Below, in pieces: positions 11,532-22,197 of a DNA stretch of 64,000 nucleotides. Position 1 is the stretch's first letter; each line of letters starts with the position of its first letter. Source of the DNA: Tillandsia leiboldiana (Eukaryota > Streptophyta > Magnoliopsida > Poales > Bromeliaceae). A model generated the notes under the pieces. That model saw only the letters and a program-made list of their open reading frames with translations, was not told where the DNA came from and ran no database searches. Position numbers and translations under genes: made by a program. The stretch is from the NCBI GenBank assembly GCA_029204045.2, contig CM055076.1, positions 22,792,743-22,856,742 on the forward strand, in the 5' to 3' direction.

Positions 11532-14500
11532 TCAACTCTGGGTCGCGGTGAAGAGATTTGGGTAGCACTCCCTCATTTTTGACTCCAGTTCCCAAGTTGC
11601 TTCTCGCTCTTCATGGTTGCTCCAGAGCACCTTCACGTAGGGGATGGCTCGATTGCGCAGCTTTTTACTTTCCCTTGCTAGGATCCGCACTGGGGTTTCC
11701 TCAAAGCTCAGGTCCTCCTTAAGTTAGAGAGTAGAGACGTCTAGAATATGCGATGGGTCGGGAAGGTATTTCCGGAGCATGAAAACGTGGAATACATCGT
11801 GGACTCGGTCGAGGTTTGGTGGTAGGGCCAGGCGGTAAGCCACCGGCCCGATGCGCTCCAGGATCTCGAATGGCCCCACAAACCGTGGGCTCAACTTGCC
11901 CTTCAGCCCGAAACGCTTAATTCCCCTGGATGGCGAGACTCGTAACAACACGTGCTCCCCCACTTGGAATTCCAAGTCGCGGCGCCTCTGGTCTGCGTAG
12001 CTCTTCTGTCGACTCTGGGCGGTCAGTATGCGCTGTCTGATGAGGCGTACTTTTTCTTCAGTTTCTTCCACTAGGTCGGGTCCCAAGAACTTCCGTTCCC
12101 CTAAGTCGTCCCAACAGATCGGGGATCGGCACCGCCTCCCATATAAGGCTTCGTAGGGCGCCATCTGGATGCTGGCCTAGTAGCTGTTGTTGTAGGCGAA
12201 TTCCACGAGGGGTAGGTACCGTGACCAACCGACCCCCCAGTCAAGTACACAGGCGCGAAGCATGTCCTCGAGAGTCTGAATCACTCGCTCCGACTGTCCG
12301 TCCGTCTGGGGGTGGAAGGCTGTGCTGAACTGTAGTTTGGTCCCCAGGGCCCGCTGTAGACTCTGCCAGAACTTCGAGACAAAGCGCGTGTCTCTATCCG
12401 AGGTGATCGACGCCGGCACTCCATGCAATCTCACGATCTCGCTGATGTAGACTTGAGCTAACCGCTCTCTGGTCCATGTTGTATGAATGGGCAGGAAGTG
12501 TGCTGACTTGGTTAACCGGTCCACTATGACCCAGATCGTGTCGTGCCCCTGCTGCGAACGTGGGAACCCAATGACGAAATCCATGGTGATCCGATCCCAC
12601 TTCCACTCTGGCACCGGTAAAGGCTGTAACTTTCCCGCTGGTCACTGATGCTCGGCCTTTATCTGTTGACATACCATGGAATGAGCTACATGTCGTGTCA
12701 CATCCCCCTTCAGTTTAGGCCACCAGAAGGTCTGCTTGAGGTCCCTGTACATCTTCGTACCCCCTGGATGCGCCGCATAAGGGGCGCGGTGTGCCTCTGC
12801 CAAAATTTCCTCCTTCAACTCCGACGAATCCGGCACGCAAATCCGCCCGCGGAACCATAGGGTGTCGTCGCCTTCCACTGAAAAATCGTTCTCTTGGTTC
12901 GGGGAGATCTTGTCTCGTACGAGCTGTAAGTGAGAGTCGGTCTGTTGCCCTTCCCGAATCTTCTCGAACAGCGTCGGCTTGACTATCAAGGTTAAAAGTT
13001 GCACAACTGTGCCCGCTGGTACCACCTCCAACTTCAATCGTGAGAACTCCGCGATCAAGCTGCTCGGCTCAGTTATCGCGCTTACAGACACCCCTTCCAG
13101 TTGCCCCTTCCTGCTCAAAGCGTCTGCCACCACGTTTGCCTTCCCGGGGTGGTATTGAATTGTTAGATCGTAATCCTTCAGCAACTCTAACCACCGCCTC
13201 TGCCGCAAATTTAACTCCTTTTGGGTGAACAGGTACTTAAGACTTTGGTGGTCCAAGAAGACGTTACAGTGGACACCAAAGAGGTAGTGTCTCCATAACT
13301 TTAAAACGAAGACCACTGTGGCCAGCTCCAAATCATGTATCGGGTAGTTCTTTTCGTAATCCTTTAGTTGCCTGGAAGCATAGGCTATTACTTTTCCTTG
13401 TTGCAGCAGCACACCCCCAAGGCCGATCCTTGATGCGTCGCAGTACACTTCATAATCCTCTCCGGGTGCCGGTAGTACAAGTATTGGTGCCCTGGTTAGC
13501 CTTCTTTTGAGTTCTTCGAAGCTCTCCTGGCATTTAGCCGTCCATACAAACTTCTCCCCTTTCCTGGTCAACCGGTTTAAAGGGGCAGCAATCTTCGAGA
13601 AACCCTCGACGAAGCGTCTGTAATATCCTGCCAGGCCCAGGAAACTGCGGATCTCCGTCACCGTAGTCGGCGGCTGCCAGTCGATCACCGATTCCACCTT
13701 CTTGGGGTCCACGGTGATTCCCTCCGCCGAGATCACGTGCCCTAGAAAACCCACCTCGCGAAGCCAGAATTCACATTTCTTGAGCTTAGCGAACAGCTTC
13801 TGATCCCTGAGAGTCTGGAGAATCGTTCGCAAATGGTCCTCGTGCTCCTCGTCGGTGGGTGAATAGATCAGGATGTCATCGATGAATACCACTACGAAAT
13901 GGTCTAGAAAGGGCCGGAAGATTCTGTTCATCATATCCATGAATACCGCGGGGGCGTTCGTAAGCCCGAACGGCATAACCGTGAACTCGTAGTGGCCGTA
14001 CCGGGTCCGAAAGGCGGTTCTTGGAATATCTTCGTTCCGAACCCGGAGCTGGTGGTAACCCGATTGCAGGTCAATCTTTGAGAAGATCGTCGCTCCCCGT
14101 AGCTGGTCGAAGAGGTCGTCGATTCTGGGCAGGGGGTACTTGTTCTTCACCGTAACCTTGTTTATCCCTCTGTAGTCGATGCAGAGACGCAGGCTTCCGT
14201 CTTTCTTCCGCACAAAGAGTACCGGTACGTCCCAGGGCGACACACTCGGTCTGATAAACCCTTTGTCCAATAGGTCTTCAAGTTGCGCCTTAAGCTCCTT
14301 CAACTCCACGAAGGCCATTCGATAAGGCGCCTTCGTGATAGGCTGCGTGCCCGGCAGGAGTTCGATAGGGAACACCACCTCCCGTTCCGGGGGCATCCCG
14401 GGCAGTTCCGTCGGGAAAACATCGGGAAAGTCCCTCACTACTGGGATGTCTGAAAGTGTCGCCGGGGGTCGGGTGACTAGATCCACAGATGCCAAGTAGG

Positions 14501-15230
14501 TCACACACCCACCCTCCACTAATCTTCTGGCCCGTGCTGCTAAGATGACCGCTGGGAAGGAGGTGCTCTTGCACGCCAGGTACACGTGTTCAGGGAAACC
14601 CGATTCTTGTAGTCGCACTTGCCGCTTCTCACAGTCGATGAGTGCTTGGTACTTCGTGAGCCAGTCCATGCCCAACACTGCGTCATACTCCTTCAGGGGA
14701 ATTACCACTAAATCCCAAGGGCAAGGTAGTCGCCCCAGCTTTATCGGGCAGGCGGCCACAAAGCTATCCGCCTCCAAAGGCCCACCCGCAGTTTGGACCG
14801 TCATTCGACATTGGAGAGATCTCTCCCCGAGACCATGCACAAACACGAAGTCACGAGAAATGAAAGAGTGTGTTGCTCCGGTATCAAAAAGAGTTCTAGC
14901 ACGGGAATTTGAAACAGAAGTAATACCTGCTAGTACGTCCTCCGGCGGCTCCGACTCTTGGCGGGTTATCGAGTAAACTCGCCCGCCTGGTTGAGGCTGC
15001 CTATCCTCCTCTCGCCGTGATGCAGGGGGTCTAGAGGTCGACCCTATAGGAGCTTTCCCCCGTCCTGAAAGCTGTGGCGAAGGCGTAGAAGCTGCAGAGG
15101 ATGCTGGTCCCAAGGCTAAGGGGCAGTTGCGGCGAAAGTGCCCCTGCTTGCCGCAACGGAAACAATGATCATTTCTTTAGGGGCAATCTAACACTCGGTG
15201 CCCCCCCCCCCCCCGCATATCACACAAGGC
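11532..15230 (-). pseudogene. pol: gypsy pol polyprotein with stop codons
   Basis: Longest open part 12642-15113 (823 residues from its first Met): protease FDTGATHS near residue 77, reverse transcriptase with FIDDIL near 409, RNase H with YCDAS, and the start of the HHCC integrase zinc domain, where the first Cys of the pair is Ser (HSMVC). After TGA (12642-12644) the frame continues at 12177-12614 with the integrase core (MDF, TSDRD and SERV supply D, D, E). After TAG (12177-12179) it continues at 11727-12164 with the GPFEIL-type module. After TAA (11724-11726) it continues to 11532 with a chromodomain (VKVLWSNHEE, ATWELE). All pieces are in one frame, so only point stops separate them. Upstream a zinc knuckle CFRCGKQGHFRRNC is also in this frame. 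Confidence 0.93.
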
Positions 15231-15343
15231 CTGTCCCCCGACCTCGGTCCTCCTGCAGGTGCATTCCGAGATCCTGACTGTGGTCTCCACCGCTTGGGGG
15301 GTCGGCTCCCACTAGAAGAGCCTCCCCCATAGTACTGTTGCTG

Positions 15344-16369
15344 TCACTTCTTGTCCTCGTGCTCAGCCGGGCCCTCCTTTCTGGCGCGCGTAACAGCGAA
15401 CCCGCGCTCCACCACGGTGGCCCTGTCGACCACCTTCTGAAAAGTGTGTAAGTCTGCTGCTTGCACCACCTGGAATACGTCGCTTCGCAAGCCATCCACG
15501 AAAAGTTGCGCCTTGTGGGACTCGTCCCTTATGACGAATGGGACGCAGTTGGCCAATCGCACGAACTCGCGTTGATATTCCATAACCGTCCTGCTCCCCT
15601 GCTGGATGTGGTTCAAATCGTCCTCCAGTTTCTTTTTGACGTTGTTGGTGAAGAAAGCCCCGAACAGCTCTTGTTTGAATGTAGTCCACGATGGGAGCAC
15701 GGTGCCCTTTGTGGGGTCAGGGCGCACCATCTTCCACCATAAGCGGGTGTTCCCCTCTAGGAAGTGGACCGCTAGGGGAACCCGCTCGTAATCCTCCATG
15801 AGCAAGTCTTCAAATAATTTTTCCATTGTACCCACCCACTTCTCGACGACCCAGGGATCGGTCATCTCCCCTTCGAATACGGGTGGATCATACTTCTTAA
15901 AGTCGGCCAGGTTGGCGCGCACTCGGTCCCGCTCAGTCAGCGGAAACGACCCCTCCCCCGTGGCGGCGGCGGCCACGGCAGGGGAAGGTGTCACCACTGT
16001 CTCTCCCAGGGTACCCCCGCCGAGGGTCCCCGGCGCCGGTCCCGTAGGCGCTGTCGCAGGTGTTGCTGCTGGCGTCGTGGTCTGGGCTGATGGTATCCCG
16101 GCTGCTGCAGCCGGTGGAGGGGCCACTCCTGCCCAGGCCCCCGTCACTTGCGGTTCCGTTGCCGGTGCGGTTGGCCCCTGCGGAGGGGCCGGAGCGACCG
16201 TCACTGTCGAGGCCGGTTGCTGTTGCGTCAACTGACGCACGCGATCTGTGAGGGTCGCCAGCTGCCCTGCCATCTCTCGCAGTTGTTGCCGCATGAGCTG
16301 GTTCTCCGCGGCCGTCGATGCCGTCGCATCTGCCCCCGTGTCCTCAGCCGACGATCTAGTTCGGACCAT
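15344..16369 (-). pseudogene. gag: gypsy gag
   Basis: The likely start is the ATG at 16367-16369 (MVRTRSSAED), not the upstream Met at 16453, because related gags begin this way and the upstream part lies next to the poly-G leader. A Pro/Ala/Thr-rich segment is followed by a retrotransposon gag domain (FEGEMTDPWVVEKW, LAVHFLEGNTRLWW, VMEYQREFVRLANCVP). The frame stops at TGA 15344-15346, but in-frame homology continues through a Gly/Ser-rich linker to CVICGG, the first half of a zinc knuckle. A run of 14 G (15201-15214 as C on the plus strand) then shifts the frame, and a TAA follows at 15177-15179 before the second knuckle. Gag would form the particle core; here it is truncated. Confidence 0.9.
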
Positions 16370-16453
16370 TGTCTGTACATACACACAACAAAAGTTAGCC
16401 CTAGACTCCACTAGAAGCAACAACCACCTATCGAGAGAAAAGGATCTATACAT

Positions 16454-16454
<1 letters not shown>

Positions 16455-16488
<34 letters not shown>
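16455..16488 (-). repeat. Homopolymer of 34 G in the gypsy leader
   Basis: The plus strand shows 34 consecutive C. On the element's sense strand this is poly-G between the PBS and the gag start. It could form G-quadruplexes. Length could also be a sequencing or assembly artefact, since such runs are error-prone. Confidence 0.9.
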
Positions 16489-16489
<1 letters not shown>

Positions 16490-16593
16490 ATCACTCGCGT
16501 TCTACACTCCTATGCCCTACACATTTCATTCATTTGAAGCTAAGTGTGATATCTCCGTGGATGTCGGACACTGACTGTTGTGATTAAAGAATT

Positions 16594-16606
16594 CTCTCTG
16601 ATACCA
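16594..16606 (-). other. Primer binding site (initiator tRNA-Met)
   Basis: On the minus strand TGGTATCAGAGAG lies 8 bases inside the 5' LTR. TGGTATCAGAG is complementary to the 3' end of plant initiator tRNA-Met, the usual primer of chromoviruses and many copia elements. Confidence 0.88.
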
Positions 16607-16614
16607 TCTTAATC

Positions 16615-19175
16615 TGTCACGCCCCGGGGGTTTCATTCAGCGGAAACAATCAACGAAAAAAAAGGATTTGTTTTGCGTATCAATTTTTTTTTTTTTTTAA
16701 ATTCCTTCTTCCCCGGTGCGTGCCCAGACCCGCCGCATACACAGAATCACCCTGCAAACGGACAAAGTCTCCTCTGTATATGCACGGCGTCGCGGCTAAT
16801 ACAACATGCAATCATAGTAGTTTATTCAATCACAACAGTTCTCAACACTTACACAACAGAACCATTCTCAAGGCCGACCAATTTGAAAGGATAAATCCAC
16901 AATTTTAAAAGCGGTGCCCACCCGGCATCCAGATTTCTAAAAACAGTTCGAAAACCATAAATCCATAGAGTTTTTAAAACAGTGCCCACACGACACTCAG
17001 GTTTTGAAATCCGTTTTATAAAATCCATAAATCCACAGGGTTTTGAAAACGGTGCCCACACGACACCCAAGTTTTGAAAACGATTTTCACAATTCCTTTT
17101 TCTTTTTCTTTCTTTTCTTTTGAAAAACGGCCGAACAGAGATAAGAAATAAACTCAACATCCACATAACCAAAGAGTAGAGTACCGACATCCACACCGAC
17201 CCCACGAGGGTATCGAGAACCACACAATAGTCTACAAGTAGTAAATGAAATGCGACAGAAAAGAGAAAAAATACAGTCTGGGGTCTCATAGGACCCGAAA
17301 GCTCCTGACTCGGCCTCACCGTCGCCTAGCTCTCACCCCTGAAGGAACCTATCACGGAGTGGGAAGTCAGCGACACGATAATACTAATAATAAAGCAGGA
17401 AAAGTAGTAAAGCCAACCGTAAGGCTATCCGGAGCAACCACCCTCCCAAGAGGGAAAAATCACGAACACCTGCAAAACCTGACCACGTCGAGCACCTACC
17501 CCGACAGGTCGCACCGCTCACACCTTGGCGCCTCAAAATCCCACACCTACGGGGGCCCCACTACGTCACCTCGTGGGTTTACACGGGTCATAGACCACTT
17601 TTCCGGAAAAGCGCACCCTTTGCGGTGGCCAAACCGCGGGTGCGCGTGCTGCAGCCTCGAGCATAGTAACCGAGAATATCATATATAACCAAGTAGCGAG
17701 AACCGTAGAGACTATCAACCATATATAACCAAGTAGCAAGAACCATAGAGACTATCAACCATATATAACCAAGTAGCAAGAACCATAGAGACTATCAACC
17801 TTAGCACAGTTAAACGCATAAATAGAAGTAGTTACAGGTGTCGGAAGTGCTACGCTAAGTCTCCAAATAAAAAACCCACCTGTCTCGTGCGGTGATCAAC
17901 GCGCGATTCCTCAGCGTCTTGGTGTGTTCCCCGGACCTACACGAACCCGCCGCAAAGAAATCAGTAACTCGAAACCCCAAATAAGGACCATGGAACAAAA
18001 GACTCTCCCGGTCGGTCGCGGAACGCGGCCCGCAGATCCGGCGGCGGCGGCGACGTCCCTGGGCGAGGACGAAGGCATGGGCAGCCCACCAGCGCGCGCG
18101 GACCCGGGACGGCGCCCGACCCGGGACGTCGCCGCCGCCGCGCGGGCGCGCGTCCCGCATGCGCGGGCTGCCCCGCGCGGTGCCAGACCCCGCGCGGGCG
18201 CCCCGCCTGCGAGCGGCCCTGCGCGGCGCCCGGCCCGCGCGGCGTGTTGCCCGCATGCGCGTGCGGCCCCGCGCGGGCGCCCAGCCTGTGAGCGGCCCCG
18301 CGCGGGCGCCCCGCCTGCGGGCGGCCCCGCGCGTCGTGCTGCTCGCATGCGCGGGCGGCCCCGCGCGGCGCCCAGCCCGCACGGGTGCCCTGCCTGCGGG
18401 TGGCTCGCCCTCCCCCTCCGCGCGCGTCGGGTGACCTACGGCCGGATTTCGGGAACCCCCTCCCCTCGCTGTAATCAAGAAAACCGAAAAAGAGACAATA
18501 ATACCGCTCACCTCGGTTTTGTCGGCAATGGATGAAGGAGAAGGATCGTCCCGTTCGCGCTTGTCGGATCCCGCGGGAAAAGCGATCGTCCCTTCCTTCT
18601 CCCCGTCACGATGCCTCGGTTCTTCACGCCGACTGCTAGAGGGAAGAGGTTGGGGAAAAAGGGTTCCTCGCTCGCGCTCAGATGGGGAACTAACGCACAG
18701 GAAATGAGGAGTGAGGAAAAACCCTACACCCCCAAACAAAAGTAAATTAATCGTTCAGGTGTGAATGAGGAGTGGGATTTAACCCTAAATCCCCAAATTC
18801 AAATCTTAGCGATCGGGTGTGGACCAGGATCCAACTTACCTCGAAAAGTGTGCCGATCTCCCGCACGCTTTTTGATGCACCCGGACCCGCCGGTTTACCT
18901 CGAAAAGCGTGCCGATCGCCCGCACGCTCTTTGATGCACCCGGAACCGCTGGTAACCTTCAAAAATTTATTCTGGGAGATCCCGGGGTCGGAATTCGAAT
19001 CCGATCGCACCACCGTTTCCCGTTTCGCGAGCTCTACCACTTAAAAATACCCGCGAGCCCAGACGGTCTGCCCAGAAACAAAGAATTATTAACCCACCCC
19101 CCGTCGGACCACTAAAAGGGGTAAATAAAAAATAAGAATTTCCGAAAAGACAATTTAACGAAGGCGGTTCCTACA
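16615..19175 (-). repeat. 5' LTR of the gypsy element
   Basis: A 2,561-bp LTR, nearly identical to the 3' LTR. The triple 40-bp repeat is at 17682-17801. The GC-rich array (about 18010-18440) differs in unit number and order from the 3' LTR copy, which explains the 59-bp length difference. Elsewhere only scattered single-base differences were noticed. Confidence 0.92.
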
Positions 19176-19613
19176 CAACAAGTTTGATTTTCATTCTTAT
19201 TATTAGATGTAAAATTAAAAAAAAATTAAAACATTAAAATTTTAATCTAATAATTAAAATTTATAAAAAATTGATGACCTAAAATTTAAATACGCGAACA
19301 ACAAATTTGATTTTCATTTCTACTATTAGGTATAAAATTAAAAAAAAAATTAAAAATTAAAATTTTAATCTAATAATTAAAATTTATAAAAAATTGATGA
19401 CCTAAAATTTATATATATATATATATATATATTCGACGAGCCGAACACGAGCGAGCTGACCAGCTCGTGTTCGGCTCGTTTGTTAAACGAGCTGAAAAAT
19501 TCAGCTTGTGTTCGGCTCGTTTACTAAACGAGCGATTCGATCTCGAGCTCATTTCGAGCCGAACACGAGTTAGCTCGCGAACAGCGAGCTGGATTGCCAC
19601 CCCTATTTCTATG

Positions 19614-19859
19614 TCTTATGTCCTAGCCAATCATTCATCCCAGGTGAGGATCATTTTCATAAATGGCACCTAATGAATATATATATGACAGTTGCAAGGA
19701 ACGATCCTAGCTTCCATGCCTACAATGCTAGAATCCCAGACAGATTTACTAACTAATTAGCATATTAACTTATTTATTCTGCTTCTACATTAATAGAGCA
19801 TTACACAATATTATAAGTTAATGATTTAATGCTACTTAGTTAGGTAAAATATCTATATT
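19614..19859. other. AT-rich intergenic DNA
   Basis: Short spacer between the hAT-type MITE and the next MITE. No feature was recognised. Confidence 0.5.
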
Positions 19860-19868
19860 TTAAAATTA

Positions 19869-20318
19869 GAGATAATTGTCTGTATATCCTGAAATCTGAA
19901 GAAATATCTGATTTATCCCTCTTATTTTTTTCTTTTCAATATACCCTTCTTACGTTCCACCGTTATTAAAAATACCCCTACCGTTTTCCTTTGTTAAGTT
20001 AACTAGGATTAAACTAGAGTTAAATAATAATCGGAGTTGAAAACTATCAGATATACCTATTTTGTCCCTATCTATCAAAATTATTGAAAATTTTAAGGGT
20101 ACATAAAAAAAAATTGGTTATAGTAAAAGGGTATATTTGAAAGGGCAAAATAGTAATTTCACACAAATAACGGCAGCTCCAAACGGTACACTAACAGAGT
20201 TTAACTTCAGAGGAATTTTAGAAAGAAGTTGGAACGTAAGAAAGGTAGTTTTAATATTAGCCTTCAGGGGTAAATCTAAAAACAAAAAAAATTTTAGGAA
20301 TATACAGAAAATTGCCCC
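19869..20318. mobile_element. MULE-type MITE, 450 bp
   Basis: Inverted termini: GAGATAATTGTCTGTATATCC at the left matches the complement of the right end (GGGGCAATTTTCTGTATATT) with a few differences. It is flanked by a perfect 9-bp TSD ttaaaatta at 19860-19868 and 20319-20327. The 9-bp duplication points to Mutator-like transposition. The interior is AT-rich and non-coding; the 61-codon frame inside is not convincing. Confidence 0.75.
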
Positions 20319-20327
20319 TTAAAATTA

Positions 20328-21547
20328 TAACAAGCAGTTGTTCCTATTATTTTGTCCAACAATCTAAACTCTAAATCAGTTTTTGAGAAAAAAAAAAAAC
20401 TGATATGGTCATTATAACTAATAACAAAATTTGCAAATATAACGCTCACTCCTCACAAATAAAGGGCCTTGATAGCTTAGCCAAAAAAAACCAAAAAACA
20501 AGTATGAAAAAACACTAACTATTTTTCTCATTAAAATTGTCTCATCTCTTGTTAAAAACTTTTTAAACATATTTTTCTAATTTTGAGGCTAGCAAACACA
20601 TTATAACTTTCCAACATAGCAATAGATACAAACTCTTTTGTGCAATGTTAATTATCAAATCTACCCTCTAAGGGCACATCCTACTTAACAAAAGAAACTT
20701 ATCTTCGTATTGTTTCTGCTTCTAAACTTCATAATTTAAAAATTACATGGCCGTCAAGGATGATGTTTAGAAACACGTAGCATATTTTCAGCACGATATC
20801 AGTTTGTTAATCTAGTGCTTCTTTCTTATTACTAAAAATAAAAAATATCAAATACCTAGGAAATATAATTTATTTTTCCAGAACTCCCACATTAAGGTAA
20901 AAATTGAACAAAACAAATTAAAGATACTAAAAAAATCTTCGACGCAAGAATCAAACTCAACTACGGAATTTCAGAAAAATAAAATCTAATCTCTCCTAGA
21001 ACCGTCGAACATCGGGAAAACCACAAATCAGTAATCAAATTCGGACTAAACCCTAAAAGCCCCACAAATGGACGAAATTTGAAATAAGTAAAGAAAATAA
21101 TTACAAATCAAATTCCAATACAAAATCCAAATTAAACACTAGTAAAACCCTCCAAAAATTGAAGAAAAATTGGAGAGTTAGCTAGAAGAATCCTAAAACA
21201 ATCCGATGACACTTAATAAACCTATACAGAATACTTAAGAGAGACTACTTGAGCTACACTCTAGGCTATTCATGCTTCCCTGCATTAAAAAATAGAAACA
21301 GAGCAGCATATGTTCTGCACTGAGGATTAAAAGAAAACCTAGGTTTCCATCTATGTTATGCACTGAGAATTACCAGTTGAGAAGGTGTCAATTATTAAGA
21401 AAAATAGATGAGGACTATTTCAAAACGGCGAGTAGATAAGGGGCTCTTCATACATTTTTACGTACAGAAAATATCAAATATATGTACAAACTGAGAGCTT
21501 CCTACATTGGAATCCAACAGCACCATAGATAAAGTGATAAACACACT
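20328..21547. other. AT-rich intergenic DNA, nothing recognised
   Basis: No coding frame of interest, no terminal repeats and no RNA gene were seen in this stretch. Confidence 0.5.
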
Positions 21548-21556
21548 TAAATAGTA

Positions 21557-21984
21557 GGGTTAATTGCATACGGCTCCTTGTAAACATATCGAATAGAAGA
21601 TATATCCCTACAAAGTTCAACTTTTCATATTTATCCCTTCAAAAATTCAACGTTATTCATATATATCCCTACCATCTATCTCTGTTAGAAAAATCTAGTT
21701 AACCATAGGTTAAATACTTAATCTTGGTTAGTTAGTGAGATAAATTTACCTTTTTACCCTTCCAGAAATTTCTGCATTATTTTTTAGAGAGACATTTTTT
21801 AAAGGACAAAACTATCATTTCACACATAATCGGTTAAAAAATAAACAGTGAACTAACGATAATAAACCAGAGGAATATATATGAATAACTTAGAACTTTT
21901 GAAAGGATAAATATGAAAAGTTGAACTTTGTAGGGATATATATGCTATTCGACATATTTACAGGGAGCAGTATGCAATTAACCC
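21557..21984. mobile_element. MULE-type MITE, GGGTTAATTGCATAC family, copy A
   Basis: A 428-bp foldback element with ends GGGTTAATTGCATAC and its inverted counterpart GTATGCAATTAACCC; the pairing continues for about 100 bp inward. A perfect 9-bp TSD taaatagta lies at 21548-21556 and 21985-21993. It lies just downstream of the ferrochelatase gene. Copy B at 34951-35561 shares the ends. Confidence 0.85.
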
Positions 21985-22197
21985 TAAATAGTAACATTAT
22001 TGACGGATGGTTCTTTCCAACAAGGTCAGTTACATTGTATCAATCATTCCATTCTACAAACTAACCGAAAAAGGGATTGTATTGCACTCGCAACCTTTGT
22101 ATATTGTGACTCAAAAATCCTGGGAAATTCTTACAATCTAAATTATAGCTGCTGTAATCTTCCCTACGGTAAAATATAGCCCCATTAAATAAGAAGG

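Larger units (their letters stand above)
8875..19175 (-). mobile_element. Complete Ty3/gypsy chromovirus (Tekay/Del-like), nested
   Basis: The element starts TGTCACGCCCC and ends in TTCCTACA. Its LTRs lie at 8875-11494 and 16615-19175, and a perfect 5-bp TSD caaca occurs at 8870-8874 and 19176-19180. On the minus strand the order is 5' LTR, PBS, gag, pol (protease, RT, RNase H, integrase, chromodomain), PPT, 3' LTR. The chromodomain and initiator tRNA-Met PBS place it among the chromoviruses; Tekay/Del is my best reading. The coding region has five in-frame stops and one homopolymer frameshift, so it cannot be autonomous now. The LTRs are very similar outside one GC-rich array, which suggests a fairly recent insertion. 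Confidence 0.93.
8698..19613. mobile_element. hAT-type MITE interrupted by a gypsy retrotransposon
   Basis: The element runs 8706-19605 between TAGGGGTGTCAA at the left and the inverted TTGCCACCCCTA at the right. It is flanked by 8-bp near-duplicates tttctaag (8698-8705) and tttctatg (19606-19613), 7 of 8 matching, as for the hAT superfamily. Its ends are made of short repeated foldback units (gctcgtgttcggctcgtt type). Without the inserted retrotransposon (8875-19175 plus one TSD copy) it is about 594 bp and non-coding. A second member lies at 36231-36746 in the opposite orientation. Confidence 0.8.
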
